Source: Pirellulaceae bacterium (GTDB lineage: Bacteria; Planctomycetota; Planctomycetia; Pirellulales; Pirellulaceae). From it: DNA of 64,000 nucleotides. Below the pieces are notes generated by a model, which worked only from the letters and a program-made list of their open reading frames with translations, had not been told where the DNA came from and did not search any database. Position numbers and translations under genes: made by a program. The DNA is taken from assembly GCA_023382975.1 (NCBI GenBank), contig JAHDXO010000029.1, positions 57,466 through 121,465 on the forward strand, read 5' to 3'. Below, piece after piece: positions 36,315-49,200 of this stretch; positions within the stretch are counted from its first letter, which is position 1; every line of letters starts with the position of its first letter.

Positions 36315-36431
36315 GGCTTGGTGCTAAGCATCGTTCGAGAAATAACTGTCCAGTGTTCATTGTTGATCATCCCACGGAGTGTGATGGCTACATTGGCGAG
36401 GCGACAGTTGTTTCTCGAACGATGCCAAGCC
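36315..36431. repeat. Long hairpin 1
   Basis: The arm 36329-36349 pairs with 36404-36424 over 21 bases with one mismatch ('cgttcgagaaa' against 'tttctcgaacg'). After a 7-base bulge GGCTTGG (36315-36321) pairs with CCAAGCC (36425-36431). The loop is 54 bases. No gene covers it. It could be a MITE, an attachment-type palindrome or a structured RNA. Confidence 0.65.
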
Positions 36432-36456
36432 GATGTCCATTTTCGCTGGGGGACGA

Positions 36457-36567
36457 TGATACGGCGGATCGCAGAGCCCCGCTGTCTTGTTGAAACGCGA
36501 CATTCGGATTCCCTGCTTCAAGCTGAAGCCAGAGATTCGCCATACTGGGCGTCGATCCGCCGTATCA
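36457..36567. repeat. Long hairpin 2
   Basis: TGATACGGCGGATC (36457-36470) is the exact reverse complement of GATCCGCCGTATCA (36554-36567), enclosing 83 bases that themselves hold a small stem ('tgcttcaagctgaagc', ~36517-36532). It lies 26 bases after hairpin 1. Confidence 0.65.
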
Positions 36568-36803
36568 ACCGAAATCCAAGGCGGCGCACGCGAGACGGGT
36601 TGAATTCCCCTCCGGTCTTCGAAGGCCTGATTGCCGCTGCAGGTCGGCTGTATATCACGAAGGAAAACCGCCAGGGGCTCTGCTTGGGTGAAGACGGGGC
36701 TCGTGCGTTGCACGAAGGATGCCTACGGGGTCCGGTGCTCAGCGACCGCGCATGGATAAGTTATTCAATTCCAACGTAGCAGGCACACTCCGAGGCTGTA
36801 AGA

Positions 36804-36881
36804 AAGTTGGGACAGGCACCTTCGCGATCGCTGATTCTTTAGGCTTTTCGCCGTTTCTGGTCGAAGCCAGTCCCATTTTTT
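36804..36881. repeat. REP-like palindromic sequence
   Basis: 'gttgggacaggcacc' (from 36806) and 'gaagccagtcccattttt' (to ~36880) form an imperfect inverted repeat of the type seen beside REP-associated transposases. No transposase is present. The whole stretch 36040-37253, apart from these palindromes, shows no supported gene; AT content rises near 36960-37020 ('gaaaatatatttg'), where the promoter of the giant gene may lie. Confidence 0.35.
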
Positions 36882-37253
36882 CATAGCCTCTCCGTGCGCC
36901 GTAAACTGCGGACAGCACACAGAGTGTGCCGCTGCAATCTGTTCAAGTTATTTCTGCTCGGTCACTTAAATCGCTCACTTACTTGACACCTTGGTCTGTG
37001 AGTACGAAAATATATTTGTCGCGATATGCACTGCTCCAGCGGCAAGCCGAGCCTCAGTGCTGCCTGCAGAGACGTTTGATAAGGTGGCGAGGCCGTACTC
37101 TTCAGCGGTTGCTTTCGGCGTGCGTTCTGGCATCTGGGCGAAGTTCGATGTGGCGCCTGAAGACGATGCAGACGAAGATTCGCTGACGCGAGACGTTCGC
37201 TGTGTCTGCCGTTGGGCGGGAGAGAGTTCTTCTTCACCGAAAGGCGCACGGCC

Positions 37254-40200
37254 ATGACGGTTCCCTTGGAGAAGCGATCCTCGGAGCATCGAAGCGTCAA
37301 GAAATGGCCCACCTTGCGACGCACTCGGAGGGTCAAGGCGAACCGTCTGCGATCTCGCCTACTGTTTCTGGAGTCCCTGGAAGACAGATTGCTGCTGTCG
37401 GTTACCCCGGCGCTGGACGGCCATCGTGCAACATTCATCGGTGCCGACGGCGCGGACACCCTGTACTTGCGGGTCGCCGAGGGGGTTCTGGAGTTCGGCC
37501 AGACTGGCGCGCCGGGCTCGTATTCGCGAGATCTCGACGCCGCTGCCGATGGGGATCAAACGCTGATCATCTCGTCGGAAACCGTGATCGAAGTCCGTTT
37601 GCAGGGAGGCGACAACAGGCTGTTTGTTGACGCCTCGTTGAGTAATGCATTGGCCGATCTCCAGGGCGTCTTGATTTGGAAAGGCGGCGTCGGGAATGAC
37701 GTGCTGATCGGTCCCGATGGGGATTGCATCTGGGAGATCACCGGTGCCAATACCGGGACGCTAAACGGTCAGATCCGTTTCAGCGGCGTCGAAAATCTCC
37801 GAGGCGCGGCCGACAACCAGGACACGTTCGTCGTCCAGGCGGGCGGGAGCCTGAGCGGGGTACTCGACGGTGGACCAGGTGGCTTCGACACGCTGGTGCT
37901 GGAGGGTGGAGACTACGGGACGGTTATGTTTGCGGCGACCGGACCCGACTCAGGCAGCTTCAACCTGGACGGCACCGTCCTCACGTACGCAGGACTGGAA
38001 CCTACGGAAGCGAAGGGCGGCACCCTTGACAACGTGATCATCGATCTGTCGGCGCTGGACTCGTTGCTGAAGCCATCCGATGACGTCGCGACGCTCCGTC
38101 TTCGCGAAGGGACGGTCACCTTCGAGAGCAATCCCCCGTCCGGCGGCCCTTCGTTCGAAAGCTTCTCGTTCCCTGTTCCCGCGGAATCGCTGACGATCAA
38201 GCTCGGGGGCGGCGACGACCGATTGCACATCGGCTCGCTCGATCCCTTTCCTGCGCATCTGACCATCGAGGGCGGTCGGGGTCGCGACACGGTTCACATC
38301 GACGGCGACCTGGTTCTGCCCGGCCGGAATCTCAGCATTCACGCCGAGACCATTCTGGTCGGCTTTGCTCTAGGCAAGCGAGAAGCCGCTTCCGACTGGA
38401 ATCCCTGGGCGCCGTACGCCGAGTATCTCAACCACAGTCCGTCGTCGACTTCCGGCTCGGGCAGCGGCATGCGCGTCGCTATCCACGTGGACGCCGATGG
38501 AACGCCGCAGGTCATCGTGACCGATCGAGGCAGCGGTTATGCGATGGGTGATACGGTGACTTTCGCCAGTCCCGACGCGGGCAGTCCGCTGACGCTGACC
38601 ATCCTGAGCACCGGCGAACTGGGGCTCGTTATCTCCACGCAAGGCCAGGTAGCAGATGGCGACATCACCCTGAAAGCCGACGACGATTCGCTCCGCCAGT
38701 GGTCCCAGATTTCCCCCGTGGACATCAACACCAACGGCGCCAGCGTTGTGATTTCCGGGGCCGCCATCTCTGGTGGAGCGGTCACGATCAAGGCCGCTGC
38801 CGAGGACAGAAACGTCTACGATGACTGGGGCGATTACACGGATAAGTTGGGTGAGCTCTTTTTCGATGCGATCGACCAGATTCCAGGATTAGCCTTCAGC
38901 GCCGTCACCGGGATTTCCGGCCAGTTGGTCATCCGTCGCGCCCGAGCTGCGGTGGCTGTCAACGGCGCGAGCATCGTGGGCAGCAGGAACGTGGACATCT
39001 GCTCGAGCGCCGATGCAGATGCTTCGCTCCACACGATATCGCTCAGCGGAGTTGGTACGGGTGGCTATTTCTCGCTTGCCGTCGGATACGGTCAAGCGCG
39101 TTCCACGGCGACCACGCTGATCGACCGGACCTCGATCGCGGCAGGCGGCGACGTGCGCGTCGGCTCCAACGCCAGCACCCGAGCATTCGTCAAATCGCGC
39201 ACCAATTCCAATCTCTGGACGGTGAGCAATCCCAAGAATCTCTCGGTGGCGGTGGCAGTCGCCGATACCCGCGAGACCTCGCACGTCACGGTCAGCAAAG
39301 GTTCGAACATCACGTCGCTTGGCGGCACGGTCAACATCGATGCGGCCGGCGAGGTGACGAATTTCGCCTGGTCGCAACCTTCGATCAACGAGGACGGAAC
39401 CGTTGCGATTGCGTTCGGGCTGGACATCGACCGGGCGGACATAAAAGCTCGAGTCGACGGCTCTATCGACGCAGCGGGCAGCGCCGCCAGCGTCTTCGAT
39501 GCCCGGCAGGGTGGAAGCGTGGATTACAGCCAGGATACGATCCGCATACCGGCTCACGGATTCGTGGAAGGACAAACGGTCGTCTACGGTAACGGGGGCG
39601 GAGCGGACATCGGCGGTCTCGAGGATGGCCAGGCCTACGTGGTACGCGTGGTGGACGAAGACACGCTGCGGTTGTCCCTGGCGCCCGTGATCGACCTCGA
39701 CTATACCCCGCCGGATCCGGCGATCGTTTCCGAGCATTTCCTAGAGCAGCTTGCGCCGCTGGAATTCGACTCCAACGATGTGGATGTCGATGCCGACGCC
39801 ATCACGTTCGCCGCCGCACATGGCCTCAACGATGGTCAGGAGCTGACCTATCTCGGCACTTACAGCAACCCGGATGAAGATGGCGACGAGCAGAACCAGG
39901 GCGTGGGCGGACTCGAACAGGCCAAGACCTACTACGTCGTCCGAGTGCCGGGCGACGAGCGGACGATTCAATTGGCCGAGTCCACAGGGGGACCGGTTGT
40001 CGACCTTATGGCCCGCGGCGTCGGTATGCAGGGTTTCCTGTACCAGACGAAACGCATCTCGTTCGCTCCGAAGACGGCCGTCTCTGGTCCGAACAACACG
40101 ATCACCTTCAGCGCGCCGCACGGCTTTGACAGCGGGGATGCCGTCGTCTATCACGCGGATCCATCTGTCACGCATCAGCGGCCGCTCCCCCCGGCGGTCT

Positions 40201-43200
40201 TCGAGCGCGATCTGGCGATTGTCGACGGCTGGACGCTGACCGTCGGTCGCGATCGTCGATCTTTTGTGAGTCCCGGCGCCGCCGCGGCGCTGACCGTCAA
40301 CGGAGCGGCAGCTCTGGCCGAAGTTCAATCGGTGAGCTACGACCCGGACAACGACGTGACACGGATCACATTCGACAGCCAAGTGCTCACGGGCGTCCTG
40401 ACCAGGGCCGCATTTGCCAGCACCACGACGGCCGAAGGACCGGATGCCCCGGTCGAAGGCCTCAGCGACGGATGCATCTACTACGTGGTCAAAGTGGACG
40501 AACACACGATCCAACTGGCAACTGGAAAGACAGCGGCCCAGCACGCGCTCGCCGTCGATTTGCAACCGTCGAATGCTGCCGACCTGGGCGAGGCCCACGC
40601 GCTCAGGCCGAAGGGCTTCGCCGAAGGGATCCGGGTTCACGCTGGTCTGGGGGATAGTGATCGGGGACCAGCCGTGAACGCGATCAACGCCAAAGCGACG
40701 ATCACTGGCGAGAAATTCAAGTGGACTGGGATTTTTGAAGCGGATCGCACGATCAACGAACCGGAAGAATGGATTCCTGCCCTGATGGACCTGGCTAGAC
40801 AGATCATGAACAAGCAGCCAGAGAAGAGTCCCGTGCAGGCTGGATCAGGCTTCGGCGGGGCGGGCGCCATCGCGATCAATCATGCGGACCACACGGTCCA
40901 GGCGATCATCGGCAGCCCGGCACGACTGGCGTCGAATACGGATCTCGACGTCACGGCTGCGATCCGCCAGGCCTCGCAAGTCGCTTCCGGAGCGGGAGCT
41001 ACCAAGCCTCAGAGTTCGAGTTCCGAGAAGTCCATTGCCGTGGCGGTCGGATTGGGCATTTTCCATAACACGGCCAAGGCCACCGTGGAAAGCGCCGCGC
41101 AGCTTGACGCCCGCGACAAGATCACCGTGGATGCCCGCGTCGAGTATCCGTTGATGATCGACAGTTGGCTGGATCCCATGAACCCCGCGTGGTACCTGAA
41201 GGAGATCGGCCCGGAGGGAATCGGTTTCTTCAACGACGGGACGCTCGGTTACGCATCCAACCTGTTCAATACCTTTGTCATGACCTCTGCCGATCAGAGC
41301 AAGGTGGGCGGCGGCGGTTCGTTCGCCATCAACATCTACGACAACACGTGCGAGGCGAGAATCAAGGCCGGCGCTGAGATCAACCAAGCGACTGACGAAC
41401 GATTTCGCCGAGGAGGCCAGACCGTCGCGGTCAAGGCGCTGACCAACATGGACCTGATCGGCGTGGCGGGGGTAGCTGGTCTGAACTTGAGCATCCAAGG
41501 GTTACTGGTGAAGCCGGGCAAAGCAGGCGGCCAGGAGCTCAAGAACGGTCTGGGCGGCAGAGACAGCGTACTCCGTGGTCTGAAGCAGGCCGTGAATCCG
41601 TTCGGTGCCGGCGGCGAGAAGAAGGGCATCGGGGCCTCGTTCCTGGTCGAGGTGATCACGAACACGACCGAAGCGGTCATCGAGAGCAGCGCCGAAGTCC
41701 GCACAGGCTGTTTGACCGTCGATGCTCAGACCAACGTCTTCGATTTCGCGTTCGCCGAAGCCGGGAGCAACGCCAGCGAGTTCGGGTTCGCCGGGGCCTT
41801 TGCGGTCGGCGTGCTGACCAACACGACCAAGGCCCATATCGATTCGGGAGCCATTGTCGTCAGCGACGGAGAAATCACGGTTTCGGCCGGCGACGATCTG
41901 ATACGCATCGCCCTCACCGGAGGAGTGGTCGTCGGAGCGAACCACGGAATCGGTGTTTCGATCTCCTTCAACCTAGTCAACCGGAACACGCAAGCGTATC
42001 TCGGCACGGCGTTGGGAACCGACGCCGGGGCGGCGGGCACCGAAATTGCTGCCGCAGGGCCCATCACGATCAAAGCAAAGGCGACGGGCGCACTCTGGAC
42101 GGCCTCGGTCGCCGCGGCGGTCACGGGCACCTCGCCCAGCGAAAAAGAGATCGTGGCGAACGAACAGATCAAGAACGCGCCGCACAAGGCGCAGCAGATC
42201 TTGGGCGAGACCGGCAAGGACTACGACTTGAAAGTCGGCGTCGGCGAAGCCGGGGATGTATCCGTGAATGTGGTGGATGAGGAAACGCACGCCTTCATCA
42301 ACGACACGGGGAACATCGTCACCGATGCGGAACTGGATCTGACCAGCACCAACGACACGACCATCTGGTCCTTGGCCGGCTCGGTCGCCGTCTCGTTGAA
42401 AGGCGAGAAGAAATCCCGGGGCATCGCGGGCTCGATCAGCGCCAACGTGATTAACAACGATACCAAGGCGATGATCCGCGGGGCGACCGCCGACGCCGGA
42501 TCCCTGTCGCTGCTGGCCCAACGCACGGGCGGTATCCGTTCGCTGACGGCAGGCGGTTCCGGGGCGGCGCTAAAGGAAGGCGTTGCGGTCGCCGGTTCCA
42601 TTTCGGTAAACGTGATCTCGGACACGGTCGAAGCGTACCTCTCCGACGCGAAAGCCACACTGGGCGCCAGTTCCACGGTCGAGGCCGGAAACCAATGCCA
42701 GATCTGGGCGATCGGCGGCGCGGTAGGGTACGGCGGCAAGAAAGGCGTGGGCGTGGGAATCGCCATCAACCTGATGGGGACCGATCCCGATCCGAACGTG
42801 ACGCGAGCCTACATCAAGAACTCGGCCGTCACCATGGCCGACGGCACGCTGACAGTCTCGGCGCTGAACGAGAACCCATCGATGGATCCGCGGATCATCG
42901 CGATCACCGGATCGGTCGGGATCGGCAGCGGGGCGCGGAGCGTGGGGGGCGCCGGCACGATCTCGGTGAACATCATCTCCAACGATACCGAGGCGTACGT
43001 CAAGGACTCGACCATCACAGAGACGCCCGGCAATCCCGGCACGTTGGACACCCTGGTCGAGTCCCGCGACCACTCTGGCATCGTGGCCATCAGCGGAGCG
43101 GTCGGCGTGGGCGAGAAGACGTCACTTGGTGCGGCCATCGGCTACAACGAGATCCGTAGCGACGTCGCCGCGTACCTCGACAACATCGACCTCTCGGCCA

Positions 43201-46200
43201 GCGGAACGTTGACCGTGGACGGCCGATCCCGGTCCGTGATTGGCGGAGCCGTGGTGGGCGTGGCGGTCGCGACCGGCTCCGCCGGACTGGCCGGCGCGGG
43301 TTCGGTCTCGATCAACAAGATCGTCAACACCGTCGAATCCCACATCGCCGACAACTCGACCGTCGTCGCGGACGGTGGCGTGGTCGTCCAGGCAAGCGAC
43401 GAGTCGCGACTGGTGTCGGTCGCGGGTGCGGTCGGGGCTTCGGTGTCTGGCGGCAAGGGTTTCGGGGCGGCCATCAGCTACAATCGCGTGAGCAACGGCA
43501 TCGCGGCGTACCTCGACGATTCGACGGTCACCTCCGCGCATGGATCTATCGCCGTATCGGCAAACTCGACGCCGCTGCTCGTCGCGGTCGGCGCCGCCGG
43601 AGCCGGCGCGGGGGGCGGCGCCAGCACGCTCGCCGGCGCCGGCAGTCTCACCCTCAATTCGATTGCCAACACGGTCGATGCACACGCGACGGATTCGACT
43701 CTCCGCGCCGCGGTGGGAGATGTCTCGGTGATCGCAGGCGAGTCCGCGTCGTTGTACGCCGCGTCTCTCGCCGTCGCGGCAGCGCCCGGCGGCAACGCGA
43801 TCGGCGCGAATGTCGCGTACAACTATGTGGGCGGCAGCTTCGACCCGGCCGATCCGAACGTGATCTCCTACGACGATGGCGTCGTCGAGGGCACCAAGAG
43901 TGCCCGTGTCCGCGGCCACGACGACGCCGACCAGGACAGCAGCGTGACGGCTTACCTGGACAGATCGGTCGTCACGGCGGGCGGCAACGTGCGCGTCCTG
44001 GCGGGATTCGACGATCCTGCGCAACGCCCCGTTCCGGGCCCGGTCGCTGCGGAAACGAAACCGGTCGACCTCGCCCAGGTGACACTCGCCAAGGACACCA
44101 TCCGCTTCGGCAGCGTCCACGGCCTGACTACGGGCGACGAGATTGTCTACCGCAACGGCGGCGGCACCAGCGTCGGCGGCTTGAGCGATGGCCGGACGTA
44201 TTACGCGCTCAAAGTGGATGACAGCACGATCAAGCTTGCCGCATCGCGGGACGACGCGCTGGCGGGGCAGGCGCTCGGGCTGAGTTCGACGGGCAGCGGG
44301 ACGGAGCATCGTGTGACGCCGTTCGATGCGGACGGCCGCCGCGTTTTTGACCCCTCGCAGGAAACGATCGCAAATAACCAGATCAAGTTTGCGACCGACC
44401 ACGGGCTGATCGATGGCCAGGAGGTCGTCTATCACAACGGCGGAGGGACGAATACGAACATCCAGGGCCTGAGCGACGGCTCGACCTACTATGTCGTCAG
44501 GGTCGATGCACGGGCGATCCAACTGACCGCGACGCCCGGAGGGAACGCGATCGCGCTCAGCACGGCGGGCAGCCAGTCGGGGCACAGCATCACGCCGGCC
44601 AAGTCGGACGCGAGCATTCCTTTCGACCCGACCATGCCAGGGACAATCGAGACCTCGGCGGTCCTGTCGGACACCATCGGCTTCCATAGCGGCCACGGCC
44701 TGGCTACGGGAGATGTGGTCGTTTACCGCAACGGCGGAGACGCCAGCATCGGCGGACTGATCGATGGCGAAACCTACTACGTCATCCACGCCGGTGAGAC
44801 GGCGATTCGACTCGCGGCCACTCGCCAGGATGCGCTCGGCGATCGGCCTGTCTTTCTCTCGTCGCGCGGCAGCGGCGAGAATCACCGCCTGCTGGTCAGG
44901 ACGAATCAGGTGTCCGTTGGAAATGTGACGGTCCCGTTACCAACGTCGATCGGCGCGCAGATCACGAGCGTCACCGCCGCAGGAGCCGGCGGCCAAGACT
45001 CCTCCGGCGCCGGCGCCGTGTCGCTGAACTTTGTCCGCATGCGTGTGGATGCACGCATTGCGGATACCGGGCCGGATCAGTATGTCCGGGCGGGCGCCGG
45101 AGACGTAGAAGTCACGGCTCGCGACTCGTCCCAAGTCAACTCGGGAACCGGGTCGTTGGGCCTGTCGCTCGGCAAAGGCGCGGCCATCAATGCGTCGGTT
45201 GGCGTTCATGATATTCGCAATACGGTCAACGCCTCGATCGAGGGAGCGACGGTCGAGTCGACGGGTGGGGCGGTGACCGTCCGCGCCGAGCAGTCGGCGC
45301 GCAGCATCAACGTCGTGGCCGGCGGTGCAGTCGCCGCGGGAGGCGGAAGTGCGTTCGGCGGATCGTTGGCGATGAACTTCATCCGCAACGCAGTCAGCTC
45401 GCACATCGGCGGCAATGCCGCCTCAGGAGCCTCGGACGTGACCGCTGCGACCAACGTATCGGTCTTGGCCTTGGACACTGCCTCGATCGCAACCTTGGCG
45501 GGCAACGTCGGCGCGTCGTTTGGCGGCAGTTGGGGCGTGGGTGTGGCTTGTGCAGTGAACGAAATCCGCGACACGGTCACCGCACGGATTGACGGTTCGA
45601 CGGTGACCGCTGCGAACGGCGACCTCTTGGTCGAAGCCACGTTTGCCAAGCCGACTTCGCTTCCACCGGGTCTGGATGCGCAGATCGCGGCCCTGGCAGT
45701 CAGCGGTGGCGGCGCGCAAGACATCGCCGGGGCGGGCTCGGTATCGCTGAACTGGGTCCGCAACACGGTCGAGGCCAAAATCGCAAATATCGACGATCTC
45801 CGGGAGGGAGACGAACTGAACGCTGGCGGCAAGCTGAGCGTCACCGCCAGCGACTCATCGGCCATCAACACCATCGCCGGCGCGATCGCGATTGCGGGCA
45901 TCGGTGCGCAGGGAGCCTCCGGCGCCATCGGCGCCTCGGTCGCCTACAACTACCTGGGCGGAGATCCTCGTCATCCGAACTCGACGGACAACAACGTGGT
46001 GCGTGCGGCCATCGAGAACGTTTCGGGCAGCATCACCGCACACCAGATCGACGTGCATGCCGCCTACCGAGGCCGGATCTTCGACGTCACGGTGGGCGGT
46101 GCCGCTGCCGGCAACTTCGCCTTGGGCGGATCGGTCTCGATCAATCAGATCCGGAACACGACCGACGCCCATATTTCCCAGGCGAATAGCGTCATGGCCA

Positions 46201-49200
46201 CGGGGATCGGGTTGGCGGTGCCGAGCGTACTCGTCAAGTCCGAAGACCGCTCGGAGATCACCGCCTTTTCCGGCGGCTTCGGTCTGGCCGTCAATCTGAA
46301 CAAGCCCGCGGGCGCCGCATTCGGCGTGTCGGTCGCCCACAACACGATCGACAATACGACCGAGGCGTATCTTGAGCGATCGTCAGTCGTCTGCGAAGGA
46401 GACCTGCGAGTCGAGGCGACGTCGGCGGATGAAAGGCAGGGCGCGAAGATCTGGGCGTTCGCACTCGGCGCCGCCGTCGCCGTATCCGCACCCGGCGGAA
46501 CGGCCCTGAGCGGTGCCGTCTCGGGCGCGGTCTCGATCAACGAAATCGGAAACACCGTGGAAGCCTCGATCCGCCATACCCCTGCCGCAACAGGTTCCGG
46601 CAGTTTATCCCCCGTTCGGTCAAATGCGGGCTCCGTGGATCTTGTTGTGAACGACGGTGCGGAGATCATCGCCAAAGCGATTGGGGTCAGCGTGGCGATC
46701 GCGGTCGGCGGCAACACTTCAGGTAGCTTGTCGATCGGCGTGTCGAGTGCCAGGAACGAGATCGACAACGATGTCAACGCGTATCTGTTGGGCGCCGATG
46801 TCAGCTCGCACGATTCGATCCAACTGTCCAGCGCCAGCACAGGAACGATCGAAGCCCTGTCGGTTGCCGTCTCGGTCTCTGTTGCCGGAGGCTCGTCGGG
46901 TTCTGTTGCCCTGGGAGGCGGCGGCGCCGAGTCGGTGAACGTCATTCTCACCGGCACCAACGCCTACGCTCAAGACAGCCTGGTTCGCAGCGGCGGCGAT
47001 GTGCGCCTCATGGCGACGAATACTTCGACGTTGCGAGCCAAGGTCGCTGCCGTGTCCGTCTCGGCGGGAATCGGTGGCAACATCGGAGGGGGCGTGTCGA
47101 TTGGGGTATCGATTGCCAAGAACCAAATCGGGTACGACGCAGATGGCAACAGGGCTCCTGCGCAGGTGCAGGCTTACCTTCTCGATTCCACGGTGCGTGC
47201 TCAAGGTGACCTCGTCCAACAGGCCATTTCCAACCAGACCATCGACGCCGGCGTGGGAGCAGGTTCGGCCGCGATTGGCGTCGGGGGCGCAGGGGGCGTC
47301 GGCTTGAGTGGGGCCGGCGTTGATGCCCGGAACAAGATCGCGACCGACGTCCAGGCCTATATCGATGGGGGCGACGCTGCGGAAATCAAGGCACATAGCG
47401 TGAAGCTGTCGGCGCACGACACGTCTGCCATCACCGCGGATGTGGCCGGCGCCAGTCTCGCCGGCGCATTCGGCGGCGCGGGCGGTATCGCCGCCTCGGT
47501 CGGTGTGTCCTTGGCCCGCAACGTGATCGGCAACCAGGTTCAAGCCTACATCCTCGACGCCTCCGACGTGACGACCACCGGAGGTGACATCGTCCTGGAA
47601 GCCAAGGAGAACGCGACGATCACGACCAAATCCATCGCGGTAGCAGTGTCGCTGGGCGGAGGGGGCACGTTCGGCCTGGCCCTGAGTGGCGGGGGCGCCG
47701 AAGCCACGAATATCATCCTCACCAACGCCAATGCCTACGTGGAGAAAAGCCGGCTTACCAGCCAAGGCGACGTGCGACTGAACGCGCAGAACACGTCCAC
47801 GATCACGGCGACCGTCGTGGGAGTCTCGGGGTCTCTTGCCGTGGGCGGCACCGTCGGGGCGGCAGCATCCATCGGCGCGGCGGTCGCCAGCAACCTGATT
47901 GGCTGGAACACCGATGGCGATCGCGTACCGGCGCAGGTGCAGGCTTACCTCCTCGATTCCAACGTTCAGGCTCAAGGCGACCTCGTCCAACGTGCCATTT
48001 CCGACCAAACCATCACCGCCGGAGTCGGTGCGGGTTCGGCCGCAATCAGCGGCGGGGGCGCGGCAGGCGGCAGCTTGAGTGGGGCCGGCGTCGACGCCGA
48101 GAACAAGATCGCGACCCAGGTCCAGGCCTACATCGACGGGGCCGCTACGGCAGGCATCAAGGCCGCCAGCGTGACGCTGTCCGCGCGCGACACGTCTGCC
48201 ATCACCGCGGACGTGGTCGGCGCCAGTGTCGCCGGCGCCATCGGCGGCGCGGTCGGTGTCTCTGCCTCGGTCGGCGTGTCCCTGGCCCGCAACGAGATCA
48301 GCAATCAGGTTCAGGCCTACATCCTCAACGCCCCCGACGTCAGGACCAGCGGAGGCAACATCGTCCTGGAGGCCAACGAGAACGCGACGATCACGACCCA
48401 ATCCATTGCTACATCGGTGTCGGTCGCCGTGGGCGGTGTCTTGGGCGCGGCCTTGAGTGGCGCTGGCGCCGAGGCCACCAACATCATCCTCACCCGGGTC
48501 AATGCCTATGCCGAAGGCAGCGCACTCAACAGCAGCCGAGGCGTCCGCATTGCAGCCAGCAATACCTCGACGATCGGCGCGACGGTAGCCGCTCTCTCGG
48601 CGGCTGTCGGCGGCGGTGCTGCCGGCGGCGGCGTATCGATCGGGACGTCCCTGGCACGGAACTTGATCGGCTGGACGCTTGGGGGCGCCCGGCAGCCCGC
48701 CGAGGTCCGGGCCTATGTCAAAGACTCCAGCTTGGACGCAGCGGGAACGCTCGAAGTGACCGCTGCCGACGATGCTGTAATCACCGCGATCATCGCGGCG
48801 GATTCCAAGGCGATTGCGGTGGGGATGGTCGGCGTCGGAGCGAGCGGCGCCTTTGTGCTGTCGGAAAACAAAGTCGTCACGAACGTCCACGCGTTCATCG
48901 ATGGTGATGGGACATCCGGGATCAGGGCCGACCGCATCGAGGTCGAGTCGGAAGACACGTCGGCGATCACGGCGATCACGGGCGCTGCCGGTGTTTCGGC
49001 GGCTTTTGGGCTTGGCGGCGGCGCGGCGGTGGCGGTGGGCATCTCCAGCGCGCTGAACGAGATCCGCAATGACGTGCGTGCTTCGATCGCCAACGCGAAT
49101 ACCGGAGTGGAGACCACCCAATCGGCAGTTTCCATCACAGCGCACGAAGACGCCACCATCCGGGCGACAAGCACTGCGTCAGCGGCGACGGCGGCCGTGG

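Noticed and set aside
34483..36327. 614-codon plus frame opposite the beta-helix gene
   Set aside because: It is a shadow; the minus strand carries the signal peptide and beta-helix coils.
36984..37020. Promoter with TTGACA and TATATT before the giant gene
   Set aside because: The spacing between the two hexamers is about 22 bases, too long for sigma70; the region is AT-rich but I cannot define a proper promoter.
43122..44885. 587-codon minus-strand open frame in the giant gene
   Set aside because: Same reason: an antisense shadow of a high-GC frame with no recognisable protein features.
46719..49145. 808-codon open frame on the minus strand inside the giant gene
   Set aside because: It is the antisense of the repetitive GC-rich coding strand; composition is Arg/Asp/Gly-rich with no domain, signal or ribosome site, and it mirrors the 771-bp repeats.
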